The notes under the pieces were generated by a model. The model had not been told where the DNA came from. It searched no databases and worked only from the letters and a program-made list of their open reading frames with translations. Of a stretch of DNA of 55,199 nt, positions 41,533-52,894 are shown one piece after another (position 1 is the stretch's first letter; the number at the start of each line of letters is the position of its first letter). The translations under genes and the position numbers were made by a program. Origin of the DNA: Roseicyclus amphidinii (GTDB lineage Bacteria; Pseudomonadota; Alphaproteobacteria; Rhodobacterales; Rhodobacteraceae); NCBI RefSeq assembly GCF_030163755.1, contig NZ_JASJOE010000021.1, positions 1 through 55,199 on the forward strand, in the 5' to 3' direction.

Positions 41533-42510
41533 ATGAAGATCTGCATTTTCGGTGCCGGCGCGATCGGCGGCTACATGGGCGCGAAACTGGCCGAGGCGGG
41601 GGCCGAGGTGAGCCTCGTCGCCCGCGGCCCGCATCTCGCCGCGATGAAGGCCAACGGCCTGACCCTGATCGAGGAGGGCGAGACCAAGACCTTCGCGGTC
41701 AACGCCTCGGACGATCCGGCGGCGCTGGGGGTTCAGGATTACGTGATCGTCACGCTCAAGGCGCATTCGGTGCCGCCCGTCGTGGACAGGATGCAGCCCC
41801 TGATCGGGCCGGAGACGACCATCGTCTCGGGCGTGAACGGCGTGCCCTGGTGGTATTTCCACAAGATCGGCGGCCCGCTCGAAGGGACGCGGCTGGCCTC
41901 GGTCGATCCCGGTGACGCGCAGTGGGACGGCTTCGGCCCCGACCGCGTGCTGGGCTGCGTGGTCTACCCCGCCGCCGAAGTCATCGAGCCGGGCGTCGTC
42001 AAGCATATCGAGGGCAACCGCTTTTCGCTGGGTGAGCCCGACGGCTCCAAATCCGAGCGCGCGCAGCGCCTGTCCGAGGCGCTCGGCAAAGCCGGGCTGA
42101 AGGCCCCCGTCCGGCCCAAGCTGCGCGACGAGATCTGGGTGAAGCTCTGGGGGAACCTGTCGTTCAACCCGATCTCGGCGCTGACCCATGCCACGCTCGA
42201 CGTGCTCTGCACCGATCCCGGCACACGGGCCGTGGCGCGGAACATGATGCTCGAGGCGCAGGAGATCGCCGAGAGCCTCGGCGTGAAGTTCCCCATCGAC
42301 GTGGACCGCCGGATCGAGGGGGGGGCCGCCGTGGGCGCGCATCGCACCTCGATGTTGCAGGACCTCGACGCAGGGCGGCCGATGGAGATCGACGCGCTTC
42401 TGGGCTCGGTGCAGGAGCTGGGCCGCGTGACGGGAACCGCCACGCCCACCATCGACACCGTGCTGGCGCTGGTGCAGCTGCGCGGGCGGGTGGCCGGGCT
42501 TTACGGCTGA
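41533..42510 (+). CDS. panE: 2-dehydropantoate 2-reductase family oxidoreductase
   Basis: The 325-residue protein begins MKICIFGAGAIGGYMGAKLAEAG, a textbook NADP Rossmann motif of the PanE/ApbA family. It has LKAHSVPPVVDRMQPLIG and the C-terminal helical domain with KLWGNLSFNPISALTHATLD and EIDALLGSVQELG, including the conserved catalytic-Lys region (DEIWVKLWGN). It may make pantoate for coenzyme A, but many genomes hold several paralogues acting on other keto acids. It is transcribed alone and ends at a palindrome pair. Confidence 0.88.
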   Translation: MKICIFGAGAIGGYMGAKLAEAGAEVSLVARGPHLAAMKANGLTLIEEGETKTFAVNASDDPAALGVQDYVIVTLKAHSVPPVVDRMQPLIGPETTIVSGVNGVPWWYFHKIGGPLEGTRLASVDPGDAQWDGFGPDRVLGCVVYPAAEVIEPGVVKHIEGNRFSLGEPDGSKSERAQRLSEALGKAGLKAPVRPKLRDEIWVKLWGNLSFNPISALTHATLDVLCTDPGTRAVARNMMLEAQEIAESLGVKFPIDVDRRIEGGAAVGAHRTSMLQDLDAGRPMEIDALLGSVQELGRVTGTATPTIDTVLALVQLRGRVAGLYG

Positions 42511-42522
42511 CGCCGGGCGCGA

Positions 42523-42567
42523 CAAGCCCGTTGCAACGGGCTTGCCAAGGCGCTTGCAAGCGCCTTG
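42523..42567. repeat. Two tandem perfect 22-bp palindromes with TTGCAA axes
   Basis: Positions 42523-42544 (arms CAAGCCCG/CGGGCTTG) and 42546-42567 (arms CAAGGCGC/GCGCCTTG) are both centred on TTGCAA, 23 bp apart centre to centre. They lie in the convergent gap after panE, with the same axis and pitch as the array at 3251-3357. Confidence 0.85.
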
Positions 42568-42576
42568 CCCCCGCCC

Positions 42577-43383
42577 TCAGGCGGCGGGGCGCGGCCAGAG
42601 GACCGGGAACCAATCCTCGCGCAGCACATGCCCCGGCGCCATGTCGTGCCCCGGAAAGGGCGGCGAGGTGCGGCCGGGCCGCTCGACATAGCGCGCGTCA
42701 TCGCCCACCAGCCGCAGCGAGAACGCCCGTCTGCGCGCCGTCGTCTCGTTGCCCCGCGCGCCGTGCAGCGTCATGTAATGGAAGGCCACGGCGTCGCCCG
42801 GCTCCATCTCCCATTCCAGCACCTCCATCCCCTCGGCATCCGGGTCGGGGACCGGCATGTAGTCCTCCTCGTTGGGGTAGAAGCTCGTCTCGGCCAGCCA
42901 GCGTGTCGGCAGGACCGGCCGCGGCCAGAGATGCGAGCCCGCCACGCAGCGCAGGCTGGCCGTGGTCACCGGGTCGAGCGGCGACCAGAAGCTGACGGTC
43001 TGCCGCCCCTCGACGAAGTAATAGGGCCCGTCCTGGTGCCATGGCGTCGGCTTGGAGGTGCCCGCCTCCTTCACCAGCACATGATCGTGAAACAGCTGCA
43101 CGCGGGACGCGCCCATCAGGTCGGCGGCGACCTCGGCGGCGGCAGAGGCGTGGATCACCTCGTCGAACTCGGGGATGCGCTGCCAGTTGCAATAGTCGTC
43201 GAAGAAGCGCCCGCCCTCGCCCGGCTTCAGGTTCTCGGCGGCATAGGGGCCGGGCTCGTCCATGTTGCGGGCGACGCCCGCGCGCAGGCGCTCGACATGA
43301 TCGGCGAAAAGCCCCTTGATCAGCACCGCCCCGTCGCGGGCATAGGCGGCGATGTCGGCCTCGGTCACAAGCGGGTGGGGCAT
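42577..43383 (-). CDS. Phytanoyl-CoA dioxygenase (PhyH) family protein
   Basis: The 268-residue Fe(II)/2-oxoglutarate oxygenase has ligands His116 and Asp118 in TPWHQDGPYYF, distal His207 in YMTLHGARGN, and a 2-oxoglutarate-binding Arg in ARRRAFSLRLVGDD. CVAGSHLWPRPVLP is typical of the family. It hydroxylates an unknown small molecule. The start at 43383 (MPHPLVTEADIAAY) matches the family better than the longer frame. It is 43 bp downstream of the amylosucrase gene on the same strand, but a functional link is not obvious. Confidence 0.85.
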   Translation of the reverse strand: MPHPLVTEADIAAYARDGAVLIKGLFADHVERLRAGVARNMDEPGPYAAENLKPGEGGRFFDDYCNWQRIPEFDEVIHASAAAEVAADLMGASRVQLFHDHVLVKEAGTSKPTPWHQDGPYYFVEGRQTVSFWSPLDPVTTASLRCVAGSHLWPRPVLPTRWLAETSFYPNEEDYMPVPDPDAEGMEVLEWEMEPGDAVAFHYMTLHGARGNETTARRRAFSLRLVGDDARYVERPGRTSPPFPGHDMAPGHVLREDWFPVLWPRPAA

Positions 43384-43426
43384 GGTCGATGGTCTCCTGT
43401 CCGTGTCGGTCCGGGTGAGGGGGGCC

Positions 43427-45352
43427 TCAGCGCAGCCAGAGACGCGCATAGGGCGGCAGGGGAATACGCCCGTTGCCGTCGCCGACCGGCGCACGCGACA
43501 GGGCATCCTCGAACAGGCTCGCACCATGCAGCGACGCCCAGTCCAGCGGCAGGCTCTGCCACTGTTCGGAGAAGTTGAAGACGCCGATCAGCGGCCCCGT
43601 CGGTGCCCGCCTTGCAAAGGCGAAGAGCGCGCGGTGGCCGGTCTCGAGGATCTCGGTGGGCACCGCCCCGTGGATCTCGGGCGTCGCCGCGCGGCGCGCC
43701 ATGATCGTCCGCAGCCCGGTCAGCAGCCGTGCGGGCACCGAGGCCGGGTCGCTCTTCGCGGTCTCGACCAGCGCCCAGTCCATCAGCGGGCGGTGCAGCC
43801 AGCGGCTGTCATGGGCGTGGGGGGCGTAATCGGTGTAGCCGTAATCGTTCAGCATCCCCAGCTCGTCGCCCATGTAGATCAAGGGGATACCGCCAAAGGC
43901 GGCGATCAGCGCGTGGCCCATCAGCACCCGGTCGATGGCCCGGTCCAGCGCCACGGGGTCGCCCGCCTCCAGCGCCTTTTCCACCCCGGCAAGCGAGGCG
44001 CAGGTGCCGCTGATGCGCTTGTCGCCGGTCTCGGGGTCGTGCTGGAACAGTTCGCCCTTGGCGAAACTGCCGGGAAAGATGCCCTCGTAGAAATCCGACA
44101 GGAACGCGCGGTGCAGCGCCCCGTTCAGGCCCACCGCCGCGGCGTCCTCGTCGGTGACGGCCCAGCCGATATCGTCGTGACAGCGCAGGTAATTGGCATA
44201 GGTCGCGTTGTTCAGCGCGGGCGGGAAATGGGTGGCGAGCACATGGCTCATCATCCGCGTGTCACGCGCGGCGAGCGCCGACCAGATCTGCACCATGAGA
44301 GAGTTGTGATAGGCGAGGTTGCCCTCCTTGCCGTCATGGATGCCGCGCCCGAGATAGGGCAGCATCTCGGCCGGGCCGACGATGGCCTCCTCGAGGTGGA
44401 TCACCGCGGGCGTCACGATCCGGCTGATCGCGCGCAGCGCCTGCAGGATCATGTGGCATTCCGGCTCCGACTGGCAGCGCGTGCCCAGCCGCTTCCACAG
44501 GAAGGCCACCGCGTCGAAGCGCAACACCTCGACGCCGCGGTTGGCGAGGAAGAGCATCACCTCGGCCATCTCGAGGAAGACGCGCGGATTGGCCCAGTTC
44601 AGGTCCCACTGGTGTTCGTTGAACGAGGTCCAGACCCAGCGGCCCATGTCCTCGTAGAAGGTGAAATTCCCCGGCGCATGGGCTGGAAAGACCTCGTGCG
44701 CGGTCTTCTCGTAGGCCTGCGGCAGGCTGTCGTCGGGGAAGGTCAGGTAGTAATCGAGATAGGCCGCCTCACCGCTGCGCGCGCGCAGCGCCCAGTCGTG
44801 TTCCTTGGCGGTGTGGTTCAGCACCATGTCGATGCAGACGCTCATGCCGCGGGCGCGGGCGGCGGCGACCGTCTCCTCGAACTCCGCCATCGTGCCCAGG
44901 TGCGGCGCGATCTCGCGGTAATCCTGCACCGAGTAGCCGCCGTCGTTGTCACCCTCGCGCGGCTTCAGGCAGGGCATGAAATGGATGTAGGTCACGCCCA
45001 GGTCGGCAAGGTAATCAAGCCGCTCGCGCACCCCCTTCAGGTCGCCCGCGAAACGGTCGATGTAGAACACGTAGCCGACCATGCCGGGGCGCTGGAACCA
45101 GTCGGGCTCGAGGTCGCGGGCCAGGTCGAGGCGTTTCAGCTCTGCCGGCCGCGCCTCCCAGGCCGCGCGCATCGCTTGCTCGAGCTCGGCACGGAAGGCG
45201 GCATAGCCGGGATGCGCCCCGTACAGCGCCTCCAGCATCGGCCACAGGTCATCTGCGCTGCGGGCAGCGCGCAACTCGTAAAGCTCGGCGTCGGTCACTG
45301 ATGCGGTGATCGGGGCCCTGACGGCGGCGGTGGGGGGCGATGTGTCTCTCAT
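43427..45352 (-). CDS. ams: Amylosucrase (GH13_4)
   Basis: The 641-residue length is close to Neisseria amylosucrase (~636). Catalytic segments are nucleophile Asp280 in GVEVLRFDAVAFLWKR, acid/base Glu322 in VIHLEEAIVGP and the transition-state pair His392/Asp393 in LRCHDDIGWAVTD. The N-terminal helical domain and YVFYIDRFAGDLKGVRERLDYLADLGVTYIHFMP are AMS-like. No signal peptide is seen. It transfers glucose from sucrose to alpha-glucan, releasing fructose. Divergent from glgP, it offers a route from sucrose into the same polymer pool. Sucrose hydrolase is the alternative within the subfamily. Confidence 0.9.
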   Translation of the reverse strand: MRDTSPPTAAVRAPITASVTDAELYELRAARSADDLWPMLEALYGAHPGYAAFRAELEQAMRAAWEARPAELKRLDLARDLEPDWFQRPGMVGYVFYIDRFAGDLKGVRERLDYLADLGVTYIHFMPCLKPREGDNDGGYSVQDYREIAPHLGTMAEFEETVAAARARGMSVCIDMVLNHTAKEHDWALRARSGEAAYLDYYLTFPDDSLPQAYEKTAHEVFPAHAPGNFTFYEDMGRWVWTSFNEHQWDLNWANPRVFLEMAEVMLFLANRGVEVLRFDAVAFLWKRLGTRCQSEPECHMILQALRAISRIVTPAVIHLEEAIVGPAEMLPYLGRGIHDGKEGNLAYHNSLMVQIWSALAARDTRMMSHVLATHFPPALNNATYANYLRCHDDIGWAVTDEDAAAVGLNGALHRAFLSDFYEGIFPGSFAKGELFQHDPETGDKRISGTCASLAGVEKALEAGDPVALDRAIDRVLMGHALIAAFGGIPLIYMGDELGMLNDYGYTDYAPHAHDSRWLHRPLMDWALVETAKSDPASVPARLLTGLRTIMARRAATPEIHGAVPTEILETGHRALFAFARRAPTGPLIGVFNFSEQWQSLPLDWASLHGASLFEDALSRAPVGDGNGRIPLPPYARLWLR

Positions 45353-45471
45353 GGCGCGCGACAGAAGCGCGCCCGCGCGTCCAATGCAAGAGGGCTTGAC
45401 GCGACCGCCCGGCGTGACAGCTTGGCCACGATCCCCGGCAGGGTGGCGGCACCCCCGCGCAAGCGCCTTCC

Positions 45472-45481
45472 AAAGCGCTTT
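45472..45481. promoter_or_regulatory. Palindrome AAAGCGCTTT, candidate LacI-type operator 1
   Basis: A perfect 10-bp palindrome with the central CG of LacI-family operators, in the 188-bp gap between amylosucrase and glgP. Its centre is 33 bp (about three helical turns) from the second palindrome at 45504-45515. Confidence 0.5.
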
Positions 45482-45503
45482 CAATTTTGCCGGAGGGGGA
45501 GTA

Positions 45504-45515
45504 GTTAGCGCTAAC
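45504..45515. promoter_or_regulatory. Palindrome GTTAGCGCTAAC, candidate LacI-type operator 2
   Basis: A perfect 12-bp palindrome that fits the classical LacI-family half-site pair around a central CG, 26 bp upstream of the glgP ATG. It probably controls the glg operon and perhaps also the divergent amylosucrase gene. No LacI gene is adjacent; the one at 33617 faces a different, AT-rich site. Confidence 0.65.
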
Positions 45516-45540
45516 ACGCGCCAGTCACGAGGCAGGGACA

Positions 45541-47943
45541 ATGACCTTTCAAGATGCCCGCGGGGCCGAACGGATGCAGGACGCGATCCTGCGTCACCTG
45601 GGCTACACTATCGGCAAGGATGCCAGCCACGCAACGCTGCACGACTGGCGGCTGGCGCTCAGCTATGCCGTGCGCGACCGCATCGTGGACAGCTGGTTCG
45701 CCTCGACCCGCGCCGCCTACGAGGCGGGCGCGAAACGGGTTTATTACCTGTCGATGGAATTCCTGATCGGCCGCCTTCTGGGCGATGCGCTGGTCAACCT
45801 GCGCGCCGATGCCGAGGCGAAGGCGGCGATCGAGGGGCTTGGCCTGTCGTTCGACGCGGTGCTGCATGACGAGCCCGACGCGGCGCTCGGCAATGGCGGG
45901 CTTGGCCGGCTCGCGGCCTGTTTCCTCGAATCGCTCTCCACCCTCGCCTGCCCCGCGATGGGCTACGGCATCCGCTACGAACACGGCCTCTTCCGCCAAA
46001 GCTTCGAGCAAGGGCGGCAGGTCGAAGACCCCGAGACCTGGTTGCAACAGCGCCACGCCTGGGAATTCGAGCGCCCCGAGACCCTCTATCGCATCGGCTT
46101 CGGCGGCCATGTGACGGAAGGCGATGACGGCCGCATGGTCTGGACCCCCTCCGAGGCCGTGCTGGCCGAGGCCTATGACACCCCCGTCGTCGGCTGGCAG
46201 GCGGGCTGGACAAACACCCTGCGCCTCTGGGGCGCGCGGGCGGTCGACCCGCTCGACCTGCACCGCTTCAACCACGGCGACTATGTCGGCGCGGCCGCGC
46301 CCGAGATGCTGGCCCGCTCGATCAGCCGCGTCCTTTACCCCGACGACACGACCGAGGCGGGCAAGGAGCTGCGCCTGAAGCAGGAATATTTCTTCACCGC
46401 CGCCAGCCTGCACGACATCCTGCGCCGCTTCGACAGCGAGCATTCCGACATCACCGCCCTGCCCGACAAGGTGGCGATCCAGCTCAACGACACGCACCCA
46501 GCCATCGCCGGGCCGGAGCTGCTGCGGCTGCTGCATGACGAGCGCGGGCTGCCCTTCGAGCAGGCGCTCGACATCGCGCGGCGGGTGCTCAACTACACCA
46601 ACCACACGCTCCTGCCCGAGGCGCTGGAGAAATGGCCGGTCGACCTCATGTCGCGGCTTCTGCCGCGCCACATGATGCTGATCGAGCGGATCGACGCCGA
46701 TCACGCCGCCGCCTACCCCGCGCGTGAAACCCATGCCGTCTCGGACGGGCATGTGAACATGGGCGCGCTCAGCTTCATCATGGCCAACCGCGTCAACGGC
46801 GTCTCGGCGCTGCACACCGGGCTGATGAAACAGACCGTGTTCGAGGACCTGCACGCGCTGCACCCGAACCGGATCGTGAACCAGACCAACGGCGTCACCC
46901 CGCGGCGCTGGCTACACGCCTGCAACCCGCGGCTTTCATCGATCATCACGGGCGCCATCGGCGAGGGCTGGGTGGGCGATCTCGACCAGCTTGCCGGGTT
47001 CGAGGCGCATCTTGGCGATGCGGGCCTGCTCGACGCCGTGGCCGCGGCCAAGCGCGCCAACAAGGTGGCGCTGTCGAACTGGGTGAGCGAGACGCATGGC
47101 GTGAGCCTCGACCCCGACGCGATGTTCGACGTGCAGATCAAGCGCATCCACGAATACAAGCGCCAGCACCTCAACATCCTCGAGGCGGTGGCGCTGTGGC
47201 AGGCGATCCGCGCCAACCCCGAGGCGGGCTGGACCCCGCGGGTCAAGATCTTCGGCGGCAAGGCCGCCCCGGGCTATGTCTTCGCCAAGAAGATCATCCA
47301 CCTGATCAACGATGTCGCCGCCGTGCTGAACGCCGACCCGGTGACAAGCCCCTTCCTCAAGGTCGTGTTCCTGCCGAACTACAACGTGACGCTGGCCGAG
47401 CGGCTGATCCCGGCCTCGGACCTGTCGGAGCAGATTTCCACCGCGGGCAAGGAGGCGTCGGGCACCGGCAACATGAAATTCGCGCTGAACGGCGCGCTGA
47501 CCGTCGGCACGCTGGACGGGGCGAACGTGGAAATCCGCGATCATGTGGGGCCGGAAAACTTCTTTCTCTTCGGCATGACCGCCGAAGAGGTCATGGCCCG
47601 CCGCGCGATCCCCGATCACGCCGCGCAGGCCATCGCCGCCGACCCGCGGCTGGCCGCGGCGCTCGACGCGATCCATGACGGCGCGTTTTCCACCGGCGAG
47701 CCGGATCGCTTCCACGACATCACCGGCAACCTGCGCGGGCCCGATTACTTCCTCGTCTGCTCGGATTTCACCGATTACTGGCGCGCCCAGCGCGAGGTCG
47801 ACGCGGCCTACCGCGACACCGCCGACTGGACCCGGCGGGCCGCGCTGAACACCGCGCGCTCGGGCTGGTTCTCGTCCGACCGGACGATCCGGGGCTACAT
47901 GGCCGACATCTGGGGCGCGTCCCCGGTCGCGCGGCCGGGTTGA
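45541..47943 (+). CDS. glgP: Glycogen/maltodextrin phosphorylase
   Basis: The 800-residue GT35 enzyme has the PLP lysine Lys646 in [28 protein letters not shown]. Other signatures are [47 protein letters not shown] and [11 protein letters not shown]. It phosphorolyses alpha-1,4-glucan from non-reducing ends to glucose-1-phosphate. First gene of the glg operon; glgB starts 31 bp later. The upstream GAGGCAGGG serves as ribosome site. Confidence 0.97.
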   Translation: MTFQDARGAERMQDAILRHLGYTIGKDASHATLHDWRLALSYAVRDRIVDSWFASTRAAYEAGAKRVYYLSMEFLIGRLLGDALVNLRADAEAKAAIEGLGLSFDAVLHDEPDAALGNGGLGRLAACFLESLSTLACPAMGYGIRYEHGLFRQSFEQGRQVEDPETWLQQRHAWEFERPETLYRIGFGGHVTEGDDGRMVWTPSEAVLAEAYDTPVVGWQAGWTNTLRLWGARAVDPLDLHRFNHGDYVGAAAPEMLARSISRVLYPDDTTEAGKELRLKQEYFFTAASLHDILRRFDSEHSDITALPDKVAIQLNDTHPAIAGPELLRLLHDERGLPFEQALDIARRVLNYTNHTLLPEALEKWPVDLMSRLLPRHMMLIERIDADHAAAYPARETHAVSDGHVNMGALSFIMANRVNGVSALHTGLMKQTVFEDLHALHPNRIVNQTNGVTPRRWLHACNPRLSSIITGAIGEGWVGDLDQLAGFEAHLGDAGLLDAVAAAKRANKVALSNWVSETHGVSLDPDAMFDVQIKRIHEYKRQHLNILEAVALWQAIRANPEAGWTPRVKIFGGKAAPGYVFAKKIIHLINDVAAVLNADPVTSPFLKVVFLPNYNVTLAERLIPASDLSEQISTAGKEASGTGNMKFALNGALTVGTLDGANVEIRDHVGPENFFLFGMTAEEVMARRAIPDHAAQAIAADPRLAAALDAIHDGAFSTGEPDRFHDITGNLRGPDYFLVCSDFTDYWRAQREVDAAYRDTADWTRRAALNTARSGWFSSDRTIRGYMADIWGASPVARPG

Positions 47944-47974
47944 CCTGTTCGGCCCCTGCTGTAGCGTCTTGCCC

Positions 47975-50179
47975 ATGACCACAGGCCCCGACACCGCCGC
48001 TGCCGCCCACCCCCCGCCGGGGGCGGCGGCGCGCATTCTCGCGGGCACCCATGACGATCCTTTCGCGGTTCTGGGGCCGCATGGCACGGGCGCGGCCCGG
48101 CATGTGACCGTCTTCGATCCGGGTGCCGCCGCCATGGCCGCCGTGATCGGCGCGGCGGTCCATCCCCTCGCCCCCCTGCCCGATGCGACGGGCCTGTTCC
48201 ACGGCCCCGTGCCCGGCGACGCGCCCTACGGGCTGCGCGCGACCGGCCCCGATGGCGCGCAATGGGACATGGAAGACCCCTATCGCTTCGGCCCCGTTCT
48301 GGGCGAGATCGACGAATACCTGATCGGAGAGGGCACCCATCACGCGCTCTGGCACGCGCTCGGCGCGCATGTGATGATGCATGAGCATGTCCACGGCACG
48401 CATTTCGCGGTCTGGGCCCCCAACGCCCGGCGCGTCTCGGTCGTGGGCGGGTTCAACGCCTGGGACGGGCGGCGGCATGTCATGCGCAAGCGCGGTGCCA
48501 CCGGCGTGTGGGAGATCTTCCTGCCCGGCATCGGCGAAGGCGCGGCCTATAAATACGAGATCCTCGGGCCTGACGGCCGCGCGCAACCGCTCAAGGCCGA
48601 CCCGGTCGGCTTCGGCTCGGAACATCCGCCCGAAAACGCCTCGGTCGTGCGCGACATCACCGGCTACGGATGGCGCGATGCGGGATGGATGGAAACGCGC
48701 GCGCAGGCGCAATCGCGCAGCGCGCCGATTTCCATCTACGAGGTCCACCTCGGCAGCTGGCGGCGCAAGGCCCATGGCCGCCGCATCAGCTACCGCGAAG
48801 CCGCCGAGGAGCTGGTCGCCTACGCCACCGGGATGGGCTTCACCCACCTGGAGCTTCTGCCGGTCAGCGAATACCCGTTCGACGGCTCATGGGGCTATCA
48901 GCCCGTGGGCCTTTACGCCCCCACCGTCCGCCACGGCCCCCCGCATGAATTCCGCGACCTGATCGACGCGGCGCATCTGGCGGGGCTGGGCGTGATCCTC
49001 GACTGGGTGCCGGGGCATTTCCCGACCGATCCGCATGGCCTCGGCCGTTTCGACGGCACGGCGCTTTACGAACATGCCGACCCCAAGGAAGGGTTCCACC
49101 GCGACTGGAACACGCTCATCTACAATTACGGGCGGCGCGAGGTGAAGAATTACCTCACCGCCAACGCCTTGTATTGGCTCGAGGAATACCACGTCGACGG
49201 GCTGCGCGTGGATGCCGTGGCCTCGATGCTCTACCGCGACTACTCCCGCGACGAGGGCGAATGGGTCCCCAACATCCACGGCGGCAACGAGAACCTCGAA
49301 GCGATCGATTTTCTCAAGGACATGAACATCGCCGCCTATGGCGCGCATCCCGGCATCATGACCGTGGCCGAGGAAAGCACCTCGTTTCCCAAGGTCTCCG
49401 GCCCGGTCCACGAGGGGGGGCTGGGCTTCGGGTTCAAGTGGAACATGGGCTGGATGAACGACACGCTCCGCTACATGGCCGAGGACCCGGTCAACCGGAA
49501 ATACCACCACGACAAGCTGACCTTCGGCCTGCATTACGCGTTTTCCGAGAATTTCGTCCTGCCGATCAGCCATGACGAGGTCGTCCACGGCAAGGGCAGC
49601 ATGTACACCCGCATGCCCGGCGACCACGCCACCAAGCTTGCCAACCTGCGCGCCTATTACGGCTTCATGTGGGGGCATCCGGGCAAGAAGCTTCTCTTCA
49701 TGGGGCAGGAGTTCGGCCAACAGGCCGAGTGGAACCACGACGCGGAAATCGGCTGGCATCACCTAGACGATCCGGCGCACCGCGGCCTGCAACGGCTGGT
49801 GCGCGACCTCAACACCCTCTACCGCGGCACGCCCGCGCTGCACGTCAAGGACGCCGATCCCGACGGCTTCCAGTGGCTCGAGGGCGGTGACGCCGACCAA
49901 TCGGTCATCGCGTGGATCAGACGCGGCGGGCCGGATGACACACCGGTCGTGATGCTGACGAACTTCACCCCCGTCGAACGCCCCGCCTACCGGATCGGCC
50001 TGCCGCAGGCAGGACCGTGGCGCGAGGCGCTGAACACCGACGCGGCGCTCTACGGCGGCGGGAACCGCGGCAACATGGGCCGGATCGAGGCGACGGAGGG
50101 CGAAAGCCACGGCCAGCCCGCCCATGCGCAACTCACCCTGCCGCCGCTCTCGACCCTGTTCCTGACACCTGAGGACTAG
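47975..50179 (+). CDS. glgB: 1,4-alpha-glucan branching enzyme
   Basis: The 734-residue GH13_9 protein has an extended N-terminal domain and a CBM48 ([25 protein letters not shown]). The catalytic residues are Asp413 in [17 protein letters not shown], Glu466 in [11 protein letters not shown] and Asp534 in [15 protein letters not shown]. It introduces alpha-1,6 branches. ATG 47975 was chosen; an upstream TTG in frame is less likely. It lies between glgP and glgC. Confidence 0.97.
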   Translation: MTTGPDTAAAAHPPPGAAARILAGTHDDPFAVLGPHGTGAARHVTVFDPGAAAMAAVIGAAVHPLAPLPDATGLFHGPVPGDAPYGLRATGPDGAQWDMEDPYRFGPVLGEIDEYLIGEGTHHALWHALGAHVMMHEHVHGTHFAVWAPNARRVSVVGGFNAWDGRRHVMRKRGATGVWEIFLPGIGEGAAYKYEILGPDGRAQPLKADPVGFGSEHPPENASVVRDITGYGWRDAGWMETRAQAQSRSAPISIYEVHLGSWRRKAHGRRISYREAAEELVAYATGMGFTHLELLPVSEYPFDGSWGYQPVGLYAPTVRHGPPHEFRDLIDAAHLAGLGVILDWVPGHFPTDPHGLGRFDGTALYEHADPKEGFHRDWNTLIYNYGRREVKNYLTANALYWLEEYHVDGLRVDAVASMLYRDYSRDEGEWVPNIHGGNENLEAIDFLKDMNIAAYGAHPGIMTVAEESTSFPKVSGPVHEGGLGFGFKWNMGWMNDTLRYMAEDPVNRKYHHDKLTFGLHYAFSENFVLPISHDEVVHGKGSMYTRMPGDHATKLANLRAYYGFMWGHPGKKLLFMGQEFGQQAEWNHDAEIGWHHLDDPAHRGLQRLVRDLNTLYRGTPALHVKDADPDGFQWLEGGDADQSVIAWIRRGGPDDTPVVMLTNFTPVERPAYRIGLPQAGPWREALNTDAALYGGGNRGNMGRIEATEGESHGQPAHAQLTLPPLSTLFLTPED

Positions 50180-50228
50180 ACCCAGCGCCGCGGGGAGGCG
50201 GCGCACCGAAACGGGAGGAAGAACGACA

Positions 50229-51494
50229 ATGGCCGGACCATCCCAAAGGCTCGTCTCACGCTCCATGGCCTTCGTGCTGGCGGGCGGGCGCGGCAGCCGC
50301 CTGATGCAACTGACCGACCGCCGCGCCAAGCCGGCCGTCTATTTCGGCGGCAAGGCCCGCATCATCGACTTCGCGCTGTCGAACGCGCTGAACTCGGGCA
50401 TCCGCAAGATGGCCATCGCCACGCAATACAAGGCGCATTCGCTCATCCGCCACTGCCAGCGCGGCTGGAGCTTCTTTCGCGCCGAGCGCAACGAATACCT
50501 CGACATCCTGCCCGCCTCGCAGCGCGTGGACGAGGTTCACTGGTACCAGGGCACGGCGGATGCCGTGTTCCAGAACATCGACATCGTCGACAGCTATGAC
50601 GTGGATTACGTCGTGATCCTTGCGGGCGATCACATCTACAAGATGGATTACGAGGTGATGCTGCGTCAGCACCGCGACACCGACGCGGATGTCACCATCG
50701 GCTGCCTCACCGTCCCGCGGGCCGAGGCCAGCGCCTTCGGCGTCATGGCGATCGACGCGCAGGACCGGATCACCAGCTTCCTCGAAAAGCCGAAAGACCC
50801 CCCCGGCACGCCCGAGGACCCGAATGTCACCCTCGCCTCGATGGGGATCTATGTCTTCAAATGGGCCTTCCTGCGCGACCTGCTGATCCGCGACGCGGAA
50901 GACCCCAACTCCAGCCGCGATTTCGGCGGCGACCTGATCCCGCAGATCGTGGCGGGCGGCAAGGCGATGGCCCACCGGTTCGAGGCGTCTTGCGTCCGCC
51001 ATTCGCCCGAGGCCCCCGCCTATTGGCGCGACGTGGGCACGGTCGATGCCTACTGGAAAGCCAACATCGACCTGACCAGCTTCACGCCCGAGCTGGACCT
51101 GTGGGATACCAACTGGCCGATCTGGACCTATTCCGAAAGCGTGCCGCCCGCGAAATTCATCCATGACGAGGCCGACCGGCGCGGCAGCGCGATCTCCTCC
51201 ATGGTGTCGGGCGGCTGCATCATCTCGGGCACCGAGGTGCGCGAGTCGCTGCTCTTCACCAATGTCCACACCAATTCCTACTCGCAACTGGTGCGCGCGG
51301 TCGTGCTGCCCAACGTGGTCGTGGAACGCCACGCGCGGCTCAAGAACGTGGTCATCGACCGCGGCGTCGTCATCCCCCGCGGCCTTGTCGTGGGCGAAGA
51401 CCCGGAGGAGGACGCCAAGTGGTTCCACGTGACGCCAAGCGGCGTGACCCTCATCACCGAGGAGATGATCGCCAAGTGGCACGCCGCAAGATGA
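50229..51494 (+). CDS. glgC: Glucose-1-phosphate adenylyltransferase
   Basis: The 421-residue ADP-glucose pyrophosphorylase has the nucleotide loop [44 protein letters not shown], the glucose-1-phosphate site [24 protein letters not shown], and a C-terminal left-handed beta-helix ([40 protein letters not shown]) for tetramer and allosteric control. It makes ADP-glucose, the committed step of glycogen synthesis. GGGAGGAAG precedes the ATG; the stop overlaps glgA by 4 bp. Confidence 0.98.
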   Translation: MAGPSQRLVSRSMAFVLAGGRGSRLMQLTDRRAKPAVYFGGKARIIDFALSNALNSGIRKMAIATQYKAHSLIRHCQRGWSFFRAERNEYLDILPASQRVDEVHWYQGTADAVFQNIDIVDSYDVDYVVILAGDHIYKMDYEVMLRQHRDTDADVTIGCLTVPRAEASAFGVMAIDAQDRITSFLEKPKDPPGTPEDPNVTLASMGIYVFKWAFLRDLLIRDAEDPNSSRDFGGDLIPQIVAGGKAMAHRFEASCVRHSPEAPAYWRDVGTVDAYWKANIDLTSFTPELDLWDTNWPIWTYSESVPPAKFIHDEADRRGSAISSMVSGGCIISGTEVRESLLFTNVHTNSYSQLVRAVVLPNVVVERHARLKNVVIDRGVVIPRGLVVGEDPEEDAKWFHVTPSGVTLITEEMIAKWHAAR

Positions 51495-52894
51495 AGGTCC
51501 TCTCCGTCACCTCGGAATGCGCGCCGCTGGTCAAGACCGGCGGGCTGGCCGACGTGGCGGGCGCGCTGCCCGGCGCACTGGCGCCGCTTGGGGTGGAGAT
51601 GCGGACGCTTCTGCCGGGCTATCCCAAGGTCATGGCGGCGGCGGGCAAGGCGAAAGCGGTCTGGCAGGACGCCGACCTTTTCGGCGGCCCGGCCCGACTG
51701 CTGGCGGCCAGGGCCCATGGCCTCGATCTGCTGATCCTCGACGCGCCGCATCTCTATGACCGGGCGGGCGGCCCCTATACCGACGCGGGCGGGGCCGACT
51801 GGCCCGACAACCCCGAACGCTTCGCAGCCCTCAGCTGGGTCGCCGCCGAGATCGCGGGCGGCGCGCTGACGGGCTGGCAGCCCGACATCCTGCACGCCCA
51901 TGACTGGCAGGCAGGGCTCGCGCCCTGGTATCTGCGCGACCGGCATCCGGGCAGCAGCGCGCGCTCGATCCTCACGATCCACAACATCGCCTTCCAGGGG
52001 AAGGCAGGGGTGGGCAGATTGCCCGCCCTGCGCCTGAAGCCCGAGGGGATGACGCAGGAGGGGTTCGAGTTCTGGGGCGACATCAGCGCGCTAAAAGCAG
52101 GGCTCGTCGCCGCCGACAGGATCACCACGGTCAGCCCCACCTACGCGGACGAGCTGCTGACGCCCGAGTTCGGCATGGGCATGGACGGCCTGTTGCGCGC
52201 GCGCCAGCACGACCTGTCGGGCATCCTGAACGGTGTCGATCTCGACGCATGGACGCCCCCCTACAAGACCCCCGCGGGCAAGCGCCGCTACAAGGCGCAG
52301 CTTCGCCGCGCGATGGACCTGCCGCAGGCGGACGGCCCGCTTTGCGTCGTCGTCTCGCGGCTGACGCATCAAAAGGGGCTCGACCTTCTGCTCGCGGCCC
52401 TGCCCCGCCTGATCGACGAGGGCGGCCAGCTGGCGCTTCTCGGCTCGGGCGACCCGGCGCTCGAACGCGCCTTTCTCGATGCGGCGGCCCACCCCGATGT
52501 CGCCACGCGCATCGGCTATGACGAAGACCTCGCCCATCTCCTGATCCGGGGCGGCGACGCGATCCTTGTCCCCTCCCGCTTCGAGCCCTGCGGGCTGACG
52601 CAGCTTTACGGGCTGCTCAACGGCACCGTTCCACTGGTCGCCCATACCGGGGGCCTCGCCGACACGGTGATCGACGCCTCGCCCGCCGCGCTGCGCATGG
52701 GCGTGGCAACCGGCCTGCAGCTGCATCCGATTTCGGCAGACGCGCTTTCGCGCGCCTTCGACCGGCTGACCGCGCTTTACAGGCAACCCGATCTGTGGCT
52801 CAGGATGCAGAAGAACGCGATGCGCGCGCCTGTCGGCTGGGACCAATCCGCCGCAGACTACAAGGCGCTTTATGACGGCCTGATCCTGAGCTGA
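51491..52894 (+). CDS. glgA: Glycogen synthase (ADP-glucose)
   Basis: The 467-residue GT5 enzyme has the ADP-glucose motif KTGGLADV beginning at Lys15, [24 protein letters not shown] and the C-terminal nucleotide-binding [32 protein letters not shown]. It extends alpha-1,4-glucan chains from ADP-glucose. ATGA overlap with glgC and a one-base TGATG overlap with glgX show an operon. Confidence 0.98.
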   Translation: MKVLSVTSECAPLVKTGGLADVAGALPGALAPLGVEMRTLLPGYPKVMAAAGKAKAVWQDADLFGGPARLLAARAHGLDLLILDAPHLYDRAGGPYTDAGGADWPDNPERFAALSWVAAEIAGGALTGWQPDILHAHDWQAGLAPWYLRDRHPGSSARSILTIHNIAFQGKAGVGRLPALRLKPEGMTQEGFEFWGDISALKAGLVAADRITTVSPTYADELLTPEFGMGMDGLLRARQHDLSGILNGVDLDAWTPPYKTPAGKRRYKAQLRRAMDLPQADGPLCVVVSRLTHQKGLDLLLAALPRLIDEGGQLALLGSGDPALERAFLDAAAHPDVATRIGYDEDLAHLLIRGGDAILVPSRFEPCGLTQLYGLLNGTVPLVAHTGGLADTVIDASPAALRMGVATGLQLHPISADALSRAFDRLTALYRQPDLWLRMQKNAMRAPVGWDQSAADYKALYDGLILS

